Notes under the pieces: model-generated
Seen by the model: only the letters and a program-made list of their open reading frames with translations
What the model was told of the DNA's origin: nothing
Databases searched by the model: none
From: an uncultured Geobacteraceae bacterium
GTDB taxonomy: Bacteria; Desulfobacterota; Desulfuromonadia; Geobacterales; Pseudopelobacteraceae
DNA: 52,120 bases
Reading direction: 5' to 3'
NCBI GenBank assembly: GCA_903901875.1
Contig: CAIUSO010000122.1
Span: 1 to 52,120, forward strand
Shown here: one piece after another, positions 24,839 through 34,426 of the stretch
Numbering within the stretch: position 1 is the first letter of the stretch
Layout: each line of letters opens with the position of its first letter
Program-made: the position numbers and the translations under genes

Positions 24839-26025
24839 AGAAACCAGCCAAACAGGGAGACGATCCGCTCCATAATGCGCACGAGCAGACCCCGTCGCTC
24901 ATGGACATGCAAAGTCACCAACCGTGCCTGCCCGATCTCCTGCCTGAGCAGGCCCCGGATCTGGGCACCAAAACCAATATTGTCAACCAGGCAGTTGATC
25001 TCAAAATTGCGGTGAAAGCTCCGCTGATCCAGGTTGGCCGAACCGATAATCGCCCGTTCCCCGTCAATTAACATCACCTTGGCATGGAGGATCTCCCGCT
25101 CCAGCTCAAAGATTTCCACCCCTCCCCTGAGCAGCGTTGCATAGGAACTTCTCCCCAGCAGCAGCATGAACGGCACGTCGCTCCGCGCCGGCAGCAGCAG
25201 TTGCACCCGCACCCCCCGCCTGACCGCCCGCAGCAGTGCCCGTATGATGCGGGGACCGGGCACGAAGTAGGGGGTGGCAATGAAAATTTCCTCCGCGGCT
25301 GCGGCGATATTCACCAGAAAGGATTCTCGGATAAAGGAGCGACGCTGGCGCGGTCCACCACTGATGATGTTGACCGCCGCATCCCCAGCCCACTGGTCTG
25401 CTGCCCGCTCTTTCCGCAACTGACCGGGGTTTGCGCTGAAATCCCCGGCCCAGGTACCGTGAAAAATAGCTTCCAGCTCCCCTACCCCGTCCCCCCGTAT
25501 ACTCAGGCCAAAATCCCGAAAACTGTAGCGGGCGGAGCTGTGACCCGCATATTCATCGCCGATATTGAACCCCCCAAGGAAAGCCACCGTGCCATCGACA
25601 ATGGCCATCTTGCGATGATCCCGCATATCGAACAGATAAATCCCCCGTTTGAAGGAGGGGGCGTTAAACGGCATCAGCTCTATCCCCTGACGGGTAAGGT
25701 TTTTGAAGTAGGAAGCCGGTGTGTCAAGACAGCCGATATAATCATAGATCAGCTTGACCGAGACCCCGCGCCCCACAGCAGCGGCAAGTTCATTGGCAAA
25801 CTCGCTCCCGGTGTGGTCGTGGTGAATGAGGTAATATTCCAGCAGAAGGGATGTTTCGGCGGAGCGGATGGCGGCAAACAGTGCCGGAAAGAACTGCCTG
25901 CCGCTGTCGTAGAGCTCCACACTGTTGTGACGGTGGGTAACCGGAAGTTCCAGGGGACGCAACCGGGCCAACAGGCGGATCAGCCGGGAGAATCGGTGCT
26001 TTTTTGTACCGGGGCGGCATCCCAT
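24835..26025 (-). CDS. cls: Cardiolipin synthase (phospholipase D family)
   Basis: A 396-residue protein with two HKD motifs, DHRKMAIVDG and LHAKVMLIDG, each followed by the usual GG/GSAN block (FLGGFNIGDEY, IIGSANLDQRS). It probably joins two phosphatidylglycerols, or PG and another donor, into cardiolipin at the inner membrane. It lacks the N-terminal membrane helices of E. coli ClsA, so it is closer to ClsB in architecture. I chose the ATG at 26025; the frame is open to a TTG at 26079 inside the upstream gene. Confidence 0.9.
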   Translation of the reverse strand: MGCRPGTKKHRFSRLIRLLARLRPLELPVTHRHNSVELYDSGRQFFPALFAAIRSAETSLLLEYYLIHHDHTGSEFANELAAAVGRGVSVKLIYDYIGCLDTPASYFKNLTRQGIELMPFNAPSFKRGIYLFDMRDHRKMAIVDGTVAFLGGFNIGDEYAGHSSARYSFRDFGLSIRGDGVGELEAIFHGTWAGDFSANPGQLRKERAADQWAGDAAVNIISGGPRQRRSFIRESFLVNIAAAAEEIFIATPYFVPGPRIIRALLRAVRRGVRVQLLLPARSDVPFMLLLGRSSYATLLRGGVEIFELEREILHAKVMLIDGERAIIGSANLDQRSFHRNFEINCLVDNIGFGAQIRGLLRQEIGQARLVTLHVHERRGLLVRIMERIVSLFGWFL

Positions 26026-26041
26026 GGCAGCCTGCAGCTGG

Positions 26042-26698
26042 TCATGCCACCGGGATAGTGATACGTCCCACGGAGACAATCTCCGCCGTCATGACATCTC
26101 CCGCCACAACCGCCCCCACGCCCGAAGGGGTGCCGGTCAACAGGATGTCGCCCGGCTCCAGGGTAAAGATGGATGACACATGGGCAATAATCCGGGGGAT
26201 TGTGTTGATCATGTCAGAGGAGCAGCCGTTCTGTCGTTCCTCGCCGTTGACCGCCAGCTTCAACGTCAAGGCATGTGGATCGGCAATGGCCTCAGCCGGC
26301 ACGAAATCGGACAGGGGACAGGCCGTATCGAACCCCTTGGCAATTTCCCATGGCAGCCCCTTCCCCTTCAGATGGTTCTGCACATCACGGAGGGTCATAT
26401 CGATGGCCACACCGTACCCGGCAACGTACTGCAGGGCCGTTTCAACCGGCACATTACGGCCTTCGCTGCCGATCAACACCGCCAGCTCCACTTCGTAATG
26501 GCACTCGGTTGAGTATGATGGTATGCGCACCGCCTCCCCGTCACCAATGACCGATGTGGCCGGTTTCATGAAGAGCACCGGTGCCGCGGGCGTCTCATTG
26601 CCCAGTTCTTTTATATGATCCGCATAGTTACGGGCAAGGCAGACTATCTTGCCGATGGTGTATGTCTTATTTTGTGACGGAATCTTGACGGTTTTCAT
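26042..26698 (-). CDS. Fumarylacetoacetate hydrolase-family protein
   Basis: A 218-residue FAH-domain protein. Metal-binding residues lie in [11 protein letters not shown] and VAIDMTLRD, with the lysine in AKGFDT and the end motif [12 protein letters not shown]. Members act as acylpyruvate hydrolases or oxaloacetate decarboxylases/tautomerases; the short form here resembles the FAHD1 type. Its ATG overlaps the gpmI stop (ATGA), so both are one transcript. Confidence 0.92.
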   Translation of the reverse strand: MKTVKIPSQNKTYTIGKIVCLARNYADHIKELGNETPAAPVLFMKPATSVIGDGEAVRIPSYSTECHYEVELAVLIGSEGRNVPVETALQYVAGYGVAIDMTLRDVQNHLKGKGLPWEIAKGFDTACPLSDFVPAEAIADPHALTLKLAVNGEERQNGCSSDMINTIPRIIAHVSSIFTLEPGDILLTGTPSGVGAVVAGDVMTAEIVSVGRITIPVA

Positions 26699-28227
26699 AG
26701 GAAACTCTCCCCGGTCATTTCAGTTGGCTGGGACAGACCCAACATGGTCAGCATGGTCGGCGCAATGTCGGCCAGACATCCCCCATCCCTCAGGGAGATA
26801 CCGGTTCGACTGTCATCAATCAGAATCAGCCGGACCGGATTGGTGGTGTGGGCGGTGAACGGCTCACCGTTTTCATCCTGCATCTGCTCCGCATTGCCGT
26901 GGTCGGCGGTGATCAGCAGTGCTCCCCCCAGCTCCCGAACCTTTGCAACCACCCGCCCTACGCAGATATCCACGGTTTCGACGGCAGTGATGGCCGCCTC
27001 TTCCACGCCGGTATGGCCCACCATATCGCAGTTGGCAAAGTTGAGGATAATAACATCGTACAGATCCCGCTCCAGCAGCTTCAACAGCTTATCAGTCACT
27101 GCGAACGCGCTCATCTCCGGCTTTTTGTCATAGGTGGCCACATCCTGGGGAGATGGAATCAATGCCCGGTCTTCCCCCGGAAAAGGGGATTCCACACCAC
27201 CGTTGAAGAAAAACGTCACGTGGGCATACTTTTCGGTTTCCGCAATTCGAAGCTGTGTAAGACCGGCATCGGCCAGCACCCCTCCCAGAATGTTGTCCAG
27301 ACCGGTTGCCGCAAACGCGATGGGAAGGGCGAAGGTGCCATCATATTCGGTCAGACAGACATAACGTGCGAGTTGGGGGCGCTGGTGACGGGCAAAACCG
27401 TCACAGTCGGCCAGGGCCAGTGCCCGGGTAATTTCCCGAGCCCGGTCCGAGCGGAAATTAAAGAAGATAAAGCCATCGCCGTCGCGAATCTCCCCACGGG
27501 GGGCACCATCTTCGCAGATGACGGTCGGCACCACAAACTCGTCGTAAATTTTGGAACCATAACTCTGCTCGATTACCTCACGGGGGGAAACGGCCAACTC
27601 TCCCTGCCCATGGACCATGGCGTCATAGGCTTTTTCCACCCGGTCCCACCGGTTATCACGGTCCATGGCGTAGTAACGCCCCATGACCGTGGCAATGGTA
27701 CCAATGCCGATCCGGTCTATCTCCCTTTCAAGCTGGGCCAGATAGTCGGCACCGCTCTGGGGTGGCGTGTCCCGGCCGTCAAGGATGCAGTGGATGAACA
27801 CCTCTGCCACCCCTTCCCGTTTGGCCAGTTCCAACAGTGCGTACAGGTGGGTATTGTGGGAGTGGACTCCGCCATCGGAAAGAAGCCCCGCCAGGTGCAG
27901 CCTCCCCCCCGAGGCCTTGACCGTGGCGATACAGTCCAGAAATACCCGGTTGGTGAAAAAATCTCCATCCACAATGGCTTTGCTGACCCGGGTCAGCTCC
28001 TGATAGACCACCCGACCGGCCCCCAGGTTAAGGTGCCCCACCTCCGAATTGCCCATCTGCCCCTCCGGCAGGCCAACGGCCATGCCCGAAGTCAGAATAG
28101 TGGTATGGGGGTATGCCGCCAGATATCCGCTCAAGTGTGGGGTGTGTGCCAGGGCAACGGCATTATGGGCCGGGTTGGGGTTAACTCCCCATCCGTCAAG
28201 AATCATCAGTACCAGCGGCTTTTTCAT
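26695..28227 (-). CDS. gpmI: 2,3-bisphosphoglycerate-independent phosphoglycerate mutase
   Basis: A 510-residue manganese enzyme of glycolysis and gluconeogenesis interconverting 3- and 2-phosphoglycerate. It has LMILDGWG at the N terminus, the phospho-serine site [21 protein letters not shown], and the C-terminal metal sites [12 protein letters not shown] and [13 protein letters not shown]. Full family length. AAAAGGAG precedes the ATG at 28227, 17 bp after the rlmH stop. Confidence 0.98.
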   Translation of the reverse strand: MKKPLVLMILDGWGVNPNPAHNAVALAHTPHLSGYLAAYPHTTILTSGMAVGLPEGQMGNSEVGHLNLGAGRVVYQELTRVSKAIVDGDFFTNRVFLDCIATVKASGGRLHLAGLLSDGGVHSHNTHLYALLELAKREGVAEVFIHCILDGRDTPPQSGADYLAQLEREIDRIGIGTIATVMGRYYAMDRDNRWDRVEKAYDAMVHGQGELAVSPREVIEQSYGSKIYDEFVVPTVICEDGAPRGEIRDGDGFIFFNFRSDRAREITRALALADCDGFARHQRPQLARYVCLTEYDGTFALPIAFAATGLDNILGGVLADAGLTQLRIAETEKYAHVTFFFNGGVESPFPGEDRALIPSPQDVATYDKKPEMSAFAVTDKLLKLLERDLYDVIILNFANCDMVGHTGVEEAAITAVETVDICVGRVVAKVRELGGALLITADHGNAEQMQDENGEPFTAHTTNPVRLILIDDSRTGISLRDGGCLADIAPTMLTMLGLSQPTEMTGESFL

Positions 28228-28244
28228 GGACTCACTCCTTTTCG

Positions 28245-28703
28245 TCAGTGGTGGTACGGTTCACCATTCAAGATGGTGAACGACCGATAAATCTGCTCCA
28301 GCAGAAAGGGGCGCACCATCTGATGGGTAAAGGTCATTTTTGACAGTGCCAGCAGTTTGCCGCGCCGCCGGAATTCATCGGAGAAGCCGTAGGCACCCCC
28401 AACGATGAAAATAAGCTCCGAAGTCCCCCCATCCCGCTGTTTCCCCACATACGTCGCCAGACCGGGGGAGTCAACCATCTCTCCCCGCTCGTCGAGGAGG
28501 ATGAGCGTTGCAGCGGGTGACAGATGCTTTTCCAGCCGTTCACACTCACGGCGCCGCATCTCTTCCGCCTCGGCCCCTTTTTCGTCACGGATATCGATCA
28601 GCTCAAGGGAAACATAGCGGCGGATACGCCCGGCATAGTCGCCAATGGCTTCCTTCACCCACGAATCCCGGCTCTTGCCGATCCAGAGGACCTTTATTTT
28701 CAA
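28245..28703 (-). CDS. rlmH: 23S rRNA (pseudouridine1915-N3)-methyltransferase RlmH
   Basis: A 152-residue SPOUT methyltransferase that modifies helix 69 of 23S rRNA in assembled ribosomes. The knot region is [15 protein letters not shown], and the C terminus has the family signature [19 protein letters not shown]. It overlaps the rsfS stop by four bases (ATGA) and forms a nadD-rsfS-rlmH-gpmI run. Confidence 0.97.
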   Translation of the reverse strand: MKIKVLWIGKSRDSWVKEAIGDYAGRIRRYVSLELIDIRDEKGAEAEEMRRRECERLEKHLSPAATLILLDERGEMVDSPGLATYVGKQRDGGTSELIFIVGGAYGFSDEFRRRGKLLALSKMTFTHQMVRPFLLEQIYRSFTILNGEPYHH

Positions 28704-29113
28704 AAATCCGATTCCTTACGGGCCCCTTTTATTTCCGCCGGCAGCTCAAGATCGGGGGCCATTCCCCACAGGCCGTCAAGGTCGTAATACCGGCGGATCT
28801 GGTCGTGGAAGATATGTACCAGCACATCGCCATAATCCATGACGATCCATTTACCGTCGGTGGCCCCTTCGATATCATTGACCTTGCCGAACTTCTTCAG
28901 GCCGGAGCGGATATTGTCGGCAATGGCCTGATTCTGTTTATCCGACGAACCGGAGATGATCACCATATAATCGGCAATGGACGACACCCGTGAGATATCA
29001 CGGACGCAGATGTCATAGGCTTTCTTGTCATAGGCCAGTTCGGCACATTTAAGGGCCCGTTCGGCGGCGGTCAGGGTCAGTTTTTCCAGAGGTTTTTCTT
29101 TTATTGCAGGCAT
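28700..29113 (-). CDS. rsfS: Ribosomal silencing factor RsfS
   Basis: A 137-residue Iojap/RsfS protein that binds uL14 and blocks joining of ribosomal subunits in starvation. It shows KKAYDICVRDISRVSSIADYMVIISG, NQAIADNIRSGLKK and GKWIVMDYGDVLVHIFHDQIRRYYDLDGLW. The start at 29113 lies 13 bp inside the nadD end. Confidence 0.96.
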   Translation of the reverse strand: MPAIKEKPLEKLTLTAAERALKCAELAYDKKAYDICVRDISRVSSIADYMVIISGSSDKQNQAIADNIRSGLKKFGKVNDIEGATDGKWIVMDYGDVLVHIFHDQIRRYYDLDGLWGMAPDLELPAEIKGARKESDF

Positions 29114-29757
29114 TGGTGATAGATCCTTTGGTGCGAGATATATGCAGCTACGTCCATGGGAACCAGTCGGGTGATGTCCATCCCGCCTGCGGCCCGTCGG
29201 CGAATTTCCGTTGAAGAGAGTTCCAGGGGAGCTCCGGTAATAAAATAAATGCCATGGCCCGATTCATGCCATAAACATCCGGTACCGTCCATGGCAGCCG
29301 TAAAGCAGTTCTTGACCGCCTCCGGCAGGTGATCGAAGGGATCGGCAAGGGGATGGCCCGGGCGTTCCACCACGATCAAATTGCACGATGCAAAAATGTC
29401 CGGATAGCGGTGCCAGCTGCCGATGTCCAGAAACGAGTCGCCCCCGATAATAAAAAACAGCTCACTGTCCGGGCACCGGTCCCGAAAGCCCCTGATGGTG
29501 TCGATGGAGTAGGATTTCCCCCCCCGCTCCGCTTCGATGGATGACAGTTCGTAATCGCCATGGCCGGCAATGGCCAGCCGCACCATCTGGGCCCGCTGAT
29601 CAAAGGAAACGTCACCGGCAAGGATTTTATGGGGTGGATCGGCGGCAGGGATAAAAATGATCCGTTCCAGTCCACAGGCCCGCTTCGCCCCGTCGGCAAT
29701 CCGAAGGTGGGCGTTATGGACCGGATTGAAACTCCCCCCCAGCAGGCCGATGTTCAT
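29101..29757 (-). CDS. nadD: Nicotinate-nucleotide adenylyltransferase
   Basis: A 218-residue NAD-biosynthesis enzyme. The nucleotidyltransferase motif is GGSFNPVHNAHL; the second is SSTEIRRR. FFIIGGDSFLDIGSWHRYPDIF is typical of NadD. The ATG at 29757 lacks a strong ribosome site. It begins the nadD-rsfS-rlmH-gpmI run, 66 bp after gspN. Confidence 0.95.
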   Translation of the reverse strand: MNIGLLGGSFNPVHNAHLRIADGAKRACGLERIIFIPAADPPHKILAGDVSFDQRAQMVRLAIAGHGDYELSSIEAERGGKSYSIDTIRGFRDRCPDSELFFIIGGDSFLDIGSWHRYPDIFASCNLIVVERPGHPLADPFDHLPEAVKNCFTAAMDGTGCLWHESGHGIYFITGAPLELSSTEIRRRAAGGMDITRLVPMDVAAYISHQRIYHQCLQ

Positions 29758-29823
29758 ATGTTCAGTCGTGCGGGACCCATATTCCCCCTGTCAGTACCCG
29801 AGGAGCCTGTCGGGCCGCTCGGC

Positions 29824-30660
29824 TCACCTGATCACCGGTTTCAACAGCGTTCCCCTCACCGGTACGTTATAGACACCGGGGGAAACCATAAATTTTGCCA
29901 ACATTAAAAACACCAGCTTCTGTTTGTCCAGCAACTCCGCCTTCGGCATGATTTCAAGCATCATATTGAGCTGGGTTTCGGCAATCCCGTCCACCGGAAT
30001 ATCACCGGAGAGCCGCATGTAGAGACCATCACTCTCCAGGGTAAAACTTTCCACCCGGGCCCTGCCATTGGTAAGTCTCACCATCCCCTGGGCTTTCATA
30101 TTGGTGGCATCGGGAAGGGGAAAATCACCCAGCTTGATGCCGGAAAACTCCAGCTGTTTAATTTCCAGCTTCACATCCCCATTAATCCCCTTGGCACTCC
30201 GCAACAGTTTACCCCGGCTCCAGAGCGTCCCGGCCATCTTGGCGCCCATGACACTTTTGAAGAAAGGGACCCCCGCCAGCGGCACCCCGTCCGCCGAGAG
30301 ATCAAGGGCGGTTTTGCCGGTAAGCCCGGTACGGATATCCAGTTCCCCCGCACCAATGGTCGCGCTGGTTTCAATCACAGCCCGCCCGGTCAGGAGCGGC
30401 AGAAAGAGGAATCTGATCTGCAGTCGGTCACTGGCAAAGAGCGGTCCCTGTTCCGATGAAACAAGCAGCTTGTCCCAGGCCAGACCGGGCAGCAGGGTTT
30501 TCCGTACCGCCGGAGCAAGGGTCAACCCCTGTCGGGAGAGAGTCTGGCCGATGATGCCGTCAATGCGCTCCGTCGGGAACAGCAGATAACTGAACAGCAG
30601 GAACAGCAGCAGTACGCCGACCAGAACCGCTCCCCCCCGTGCCACCCGCGCACCGGTCAT
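29824..30660 (-). CDS. gspN: Type II secretion system protein GspN
   Basis: A 278-residue bitopic inner-membrane protein with one N-terminal helix (GAVLVGVLLLFLLFSYLLF) and a periplasmic beta-rich domain with the AsmA-like look of GspN. It overlaps the gspM stop by four bases and is the last gene of the gsp block. GspN is an accessory part of type II secretion. Confidence 0.85.
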   Translation of the reverse strand: MTGARVARGGAVLVGVLLLFLLFSYLLFPTERIDGIIGQTLSRQGLTLAPAVRKTLLPGLAWDKLLVSSEQGPLFASDRLQIRFLFLPLLTGRAVIETSATIGAGELDIRTGLTGKTALDLSADGVPLAGVPFFKSVMGAKMAGTLWSRGKLLRSAKGINGDVKLEIKQLEFSGIKLGDFPLPDATNMKAQGMVRLTNGRARVESFTLESDGLYMRLSGDIPVDGIAETQLNMMLEIMPKAELLDKQKLVFLMLAKFMVSPGVYNVPVRGTLLKPVIR

Positions 30661-31208
30661 TTTTTAACCTGACCGGCCACCGGCCTGAGCAGGGCCAGCA
30701 CCAGGTTGAGATCGCAGCGTGACTGATCGTCGAAACGAATCCGTATGTTACTTTTTTTAATGATCAGGGGACGATTTCCCTTTTCAAGGCGGTACATCAG
30801 GTTAACCACTTCATTCATGGTCAGGGATTCGATCCGAATGTCGGCCCCATCCTCGCTGTAACCGTTTTTCTCCTCACCCTTTATCGGGGTGATTTTAACC
30901 GATTTCCCCTTGATACCGGTTTCTTCCACCAGCTTTGCCGGGGAGTCATCGGGACGGAGAGATGCCATTCTCCCCGTGAGCAGATCGGACGATTGGCGTG
31001 CCGTCAGATAGGCCACCTTGAGGGGGAGCAGCTCCTTCAGTACGGTTTCCCGGCCGGTCCGTTTCTTTTCCAGCACCAGCACCCGGCTGTGCAGGGCAGA
31101 CCAGCCAACCACCCCAATCAGCAACATAATCAGGGCATAGCCGAGCCAGAGGCGGGAGTGCCGGTCCAGATCCAGCCAGAGATCGCGAATCATCTCCACA
31201 GCTCTCAT
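30657..31208 (-). CDS. gspM: Type II secretion system protein GspM
   Basis: A 183-residue inner-membrane protein with a short cytoplasmic start, one helix (LWLGYALIMLLIGVVGWSAL) and a periplasmic ferredoxin-like domain. Identity rests mainly on position between gspL and gspN, as GspM is poorly conserved. Start overlaps the gspL stop by four bases. Confidence 0.85.
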   Translation of the reverse strand: MRAVEMIRDLWLDLDRHSRLWLGYALIMLLIGVVGWSALHSRVLVLEKKRTGRETVLKELLPLKVAYLTARQSSDLLTGRMASLRPDDSPAKLVEETGIKGKSVKITPIKGEEKNGYSEDGADIRIESLTMNEVVNLMYRLEKGNRPLIIKKSNIRIRFDDQSRCDLNLVLALLRPVAGQVKK

Positions 31209-32515
31209 TTGTTCGTCTCCTTCATTGTTCCGGTCAGGGTAAAGCCGACCATGCCATCGGGACGACTTTTGACTTCCCCCAGCTCCACGGAGGCCATAAG
31301 TGGCATCAGGGCTGCCTTAAACTCATTGACCGCCTGGTTCGAACGGGCATCCCCCTTAATGCGGATAGTGCGCCCCTCATATTCCGCCTCATAGAGACCG
31401 TTGATGGTGTTCCCCTTGGCTTCGGCGACGATTTTCAGCACATCGAGATAGCTGCCGGTGGATTCAACGCCGGACAGTTTTTTTATCTCCCCCTTGATCT
31501 CGGCAACTTCGTCAACCGCCTTGCTGCGGGTCGGGAATATTTCACGATACATGGCGGCGATGGATTTGTTCACCGCTGCCAGGTCAGTGGTAACCGCCCG
31601 GTATTTGAGCCCCTCCTGGGCCAGCAGCAGGACCATGATACCGGTGGCAAGCAGTCCGGTCAGCACCAGTTTCCGCCGTAATTTTGCATCACCGGCCGTC
31701 CAGGCATGTTCTCCCTGCCGAAAATCGGGGAGCCGCCCCGCAAAACAGGCACGGGCCACCGCATAATGGCCGGCCAGTTGCTGAAACGTCTCTTCATTTT
31801 TAAAGAGCTTTCCCAGGTCCGTCGGCACCGCCACGACCTCCGCCGCCAGCGGCAGAGAATCCGGAGCCATGGTAACAGCTGCTGCGCCGATGAGGCAGAG
31901 GCGCGTCGGCAGTTCCCCGCCGGAAAGTTCCAGCGCGGCCAGGGTAGCGGCAATCATCGGGCCGGTGGGAGTGGTGTTGAAGGTGCGGAAATAGCTGAGC
32001 TTCCCCCCCCGTATCAGTGCCAGTATCGTGCCGTCGCAGACAAAACAGTCGGCAGGAATGCCGGGCAGTTCCCCATAGGCAAAGGGGAGTGCCGTAATAA
32101 CCTGCGGTTCCAGCCCGGCATCCCGAAAGCGGCTGATGGCCTCACCGATATCCCGCTTGAGGGCCCACAGGGCCAGAAACCTGCCGGTTCCGGCTGCCAT
32201 AACCCCCAGGGAGAGCTCATCAATCGGCATGGCACATTCCCCCTGCAGATGGGCCGGCAACACCTCACGGACCTTGCGCATGTCGTTAAAGGGAAGGGTA
32301 ATTGAACGCTGGGCAAAGAGGGCCGGAGAAAGACAGAGCACCACCCGGGGAGAACCGACAATTTTCTCCGCCACCCCCCCAATGGCTTCCGCCAGGGTGC
32401 GTTCCCCGTTCAACTCAATGGAGGCGGCACCAATCAGCTCCGTTGCTCCCCTGGTCACTCCGAAATGGGCAACCGTCAACTCCGTTGTTGCCACCTGTAG
32501 TATTAAACAGTCCAT
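31205..32515 (-). CDS. gspL: Type II secretion system protein GspL
   Basis: A 436-residue protein with an N-terminal cytoplasmic actin-like (PilM/GspL) domain, one membrane helix near residue 285 (VLTGLLATGIMVLLLAQEG) and a periplasmic coiled-coil/ferredoxin-like domain. GspL links the ATPase GspE to the inner-membrane platform. gspE is not in this window. Confidence 0.88.
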   Translation of the reverse strand: MDCLILQVATTELTVAHFGVTRGATELIGAASIELNGERTLAEAIGGVAEKIVGSPRVVLCLSPALFAQRSITLPFNDMRKVREVLPAHLQGECAMPIDELSLGVMAAGTGRFLALWALKRDIGEAISRFRDAGLEPQVITALPFAYGELPGIPADCFVCDGTILALIRGGKLSYFRTFNTTPTGPMIAATLAALELSGGELPTRLCLIGAAAVTMAPDSLPLAAEVVAVPTDLGKLFKNEETFQQLAGHYAVARACFAGRLPDFRQGEHAWTAGDAKLRRKLVLTGLLATGIMVLLLAQEGLKYRAVTTDLAAVNKSIAAMYREIFPTRSKAVDEVAEIKGEIKKLSGVESTGSYLDVLKIVAEAKGNTINGLYEAEYEGRTIRIKGDARSNQAVNEFKAALMPLMASVELGEVKSRPDGMVGFTLTGTMKETNK

Positions 32516-32551
32516 ATGTAGCGACTACCTCGCGTCATGTGTATCATGGAA

Positions 32552-33472
32552 TTAATATTCTATCCAGGACATCGGTTCTCCAGAGAGTCGCACCACCGTT
32601 TCAACGGTCCGTACCGCCTCCTTGACCTTTGCCACAGACGTTATTCTGAAGAGGCTGCTCTTCACGGCTATCCTGCCGATAAGACTGGGGCCAATTGCTT
32701 CCATTCCCGGAACCCTGCCTGACAGCTCTCCCGTAGCTTTGAACGGGCCTACGAGACGCTCCGAGACAATTCTCGCCGCCAATCGATCATCAATTCTACT
32801 ATCGAGGGCAGCCAGAACCTCTGGTGGTGCCGTGTTGATATTTACCAGACAGATATCACCGGTTGGCGAGTATGCAGTTATATATGGCGTCATCTTACTG
32901 ACAAGCTCGGGAGTAAATCCTTTAATCAGTGTCAACTCATTCAGTGTCGGCAGTTTGCCGTTGCGTGGGTTGTAGCCATTGGCACGATAATAGTTCAATG
33001 CCTCGGTGGCCCCTCCCCATTTGTAATTGCTGTTAATCCAACCGGCAAGGGCATCCCAGGCTGCATCCGGGGTCTTGAAACGTTTACCGAGCAGTTTCAC
33101 AGACGCCATATTTTGCGCCTGATCCGTACCACCTGTTGTGACAATATTGTTAATGTAGACTTTTCCACTTTCATCGGTAATGGTGATGACCAGAGAACCT
33201 ATCTCGTCTTCCAGCTTGAGAGGCTTGGCCCAGATATCGCTCAGGGAGATGTAATCCTTACCGACCACACTCATCTGCAGTAGTTTTTTCCCCCCGGTCA
33301 CGCCGGACTCGGCCAGAATAGAAGCCTGTTGGCCATCCCGGAAACTACGACTGAGGGACACATCGACGGATACCTGATGGACCATTTCCACCACGATCGC
33401 CACCATCAGTGCCGTGATAACCAGCGTCAGAATAAGGGCGAAGCCCGAATTACCCCCCATCCCCTTTTTCAT
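32552..33472 (-). CDS. gspK: Type II secretion system minor pseudopilin GspK
   Basis: A 306-residue minor pseudopilin. The prepilin-type leader is GNSGFALILTLVITALMVAIVVEMV; it lacks the glutamate at position 5, as GspK proteins do. The large C-terminal domain (NELTLIKGFTPELVSKMTPYITAYSP) is the helical SAM-like region specific to GspK. It caps the pseudopilus tip with GspI and GspJ. Confidence 0.92.
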   Translation of the reverse strand: MKKGMGGNSGFALILTLVITALMVAIVVEMVHQVSVDVSLSRSFRDGQQASILAESGVTGGKKLLQMSVVGKDYISLSDIWAKPLKLEDEIGSLVITITDESGKVYINNIVTTGGTDQAQNMASVKLLGKRFKTPDAAWDALAGWINSNYKWGGATEALNYYRANGYNPRNGKLPTLNELTLIKGFTPELVSKMTPYITAYSPTGDICLVNINTAPPEVLAALDSRIDDRLAARIVSERLVGPFKATGELSGRVPGMEAIGPSLIGRIAVKSSLFRITSVAKVKEAVRTVETVVRLSGEPMSWIEY

Positions 33473-34101
33473 AACCCGCTCACCTGGGGTGTTGCCAGAG
33501 TGGAAAATTCAACCTTCTTTCCTTCATCTTCAACCTGCACCGTCACCCGCACCGCCGTTGGTCGTCTTCCATTGACGGTCGTATTCCAGGTTTTGATCCA
33601 TTTTGAGCCATCATAGCACTCCACCAGAAAAGAGCTAATCTGTTCCATCTGGGGAAATGAGGGTACGGTTTTCTCCTCCGAAAAGATATCCCGTTCCTGG
33701 CGCGTCAGGATCCGCCTCCCCCCCTTTTCCTCAATCTGGTAGGTAACCGTCACCACACCGGACTCTTTCCGCAGGTAACCGGTCGACGGAACCTGGGTGG
33801 TGAGGGTCAGCGTCGACGAGGGAAGTCCAAAATAATCCCGATCCTCCACGATTAAGCGGGGCTTTAACTGGTCACTGATGGTACCGGTTGTCACCGGAAT
33901 CAGGGATGCCACCTCCCGACGAATCTGATCAAGGGTGCTGGAGAGTTCCCGGCGTGACTCCATACCCGATGAAGCCCGATCCCTCCCCCGAATAACGCCG
34001 AAATAGCTCCCGTAGAGGGCGGCGGTCAGGATCGACAGCAGACCAACCGCAATCAGTACTTCAATCAGCGTGAAGCCCTTACTGCGCGATATAGCTGACA
34101 A
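33469..34101 (-). CDS. gspJ: Type II secretion system minor pseudopilin GspJ
   Basis: A 210-residue minor pseudopilin with leader KGFTLIEVLIAVGLLSIL (cleavage after G, E at +5). The start is a TTG at 34101, inside the gspI end, with a full AAGGAGGT five bases upstream. The gspI stop lies 23 bp into gspJ, so the two are translationally coupled. Confidence 0.9.
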   Translation of the reverse strand: MSAISRSKGFTLIEVLIAVGLLSILTAALYGSYFGVIRGRDRASSGMESRRELSSTLDQIRREVASLIPVTTGTISDQLKPRLIVEDRDYFGLPSSTLTLTTQVPSTGYLRKESGVVTVTYQIEEKGGRRILTRQERDIFSEEKTVPSFPQMEQISSFLVECYDGSKWIKTWNTTVNGRRPTAVRVTVQVEDEGKKVEFSTLATPQVSGL

Positions 34102-34426
34102 GCACTACCTCCTTGCCGCCCGTTCCCCGCTTCACCCGGACCACCAACTTCTTCAAGCCGGGATATTCGGTCGGCAGTAGGTCAGACTCCCAGTTTATTT
34201 CCGCATAGGAGGGGGCAAAGGTACCGGAGTCCTTTTTTGGTGCTGTCTGTAACTCGGTCAGACGACTACGGGCCAGCAGAGTCAGGGTGGTGCTGTCCCG
34301 TTCATTGGCAACGATACCGAGATGGTAGTTTACCGAGGAAAGTACGGTCAGAATGACGCCGGCCATAATGGCCAGGGAGATCATGACTTCAAGGAGGGTA
34401 AATCCCGAGCGGTCCCCTCTCCTCAT
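34079..34426 (-). CDS. gspI: Type II secretion system minor pseudopilin GspI
   Basis: A 115-residue minor pseudopilin with leader SGFTLLEVMISLAIMAGVIL. GspI nucleates the tip complex with GspJ and GspK. Its ATG overlaps the gspH stop by four bases. Confidence 0.9.
   Translation of the reverse strand: MRRGDRSGFTLLEVMISLAIMAGVILTVLSSVNYHLGIVANERDSTTLTLLARSRLTELQTAPKKDSGTFAPSYAEINWESDLLPTEYPGLKKLVVRVKRGTGGKEVVLVSYIAQ

Noticed and set aside
25084-26058. 324-codon open frame on the plus strand
   Set aside because: It is antisense to the cardiolipin synthase gene, which has both HKD motifs; the antisense product has no recognisable domain.
26848-28290. 480-codon open frame on the plus strand
   Set aside because: It is antisense to the whole of gpmI, whose product is full length and fully conserved.
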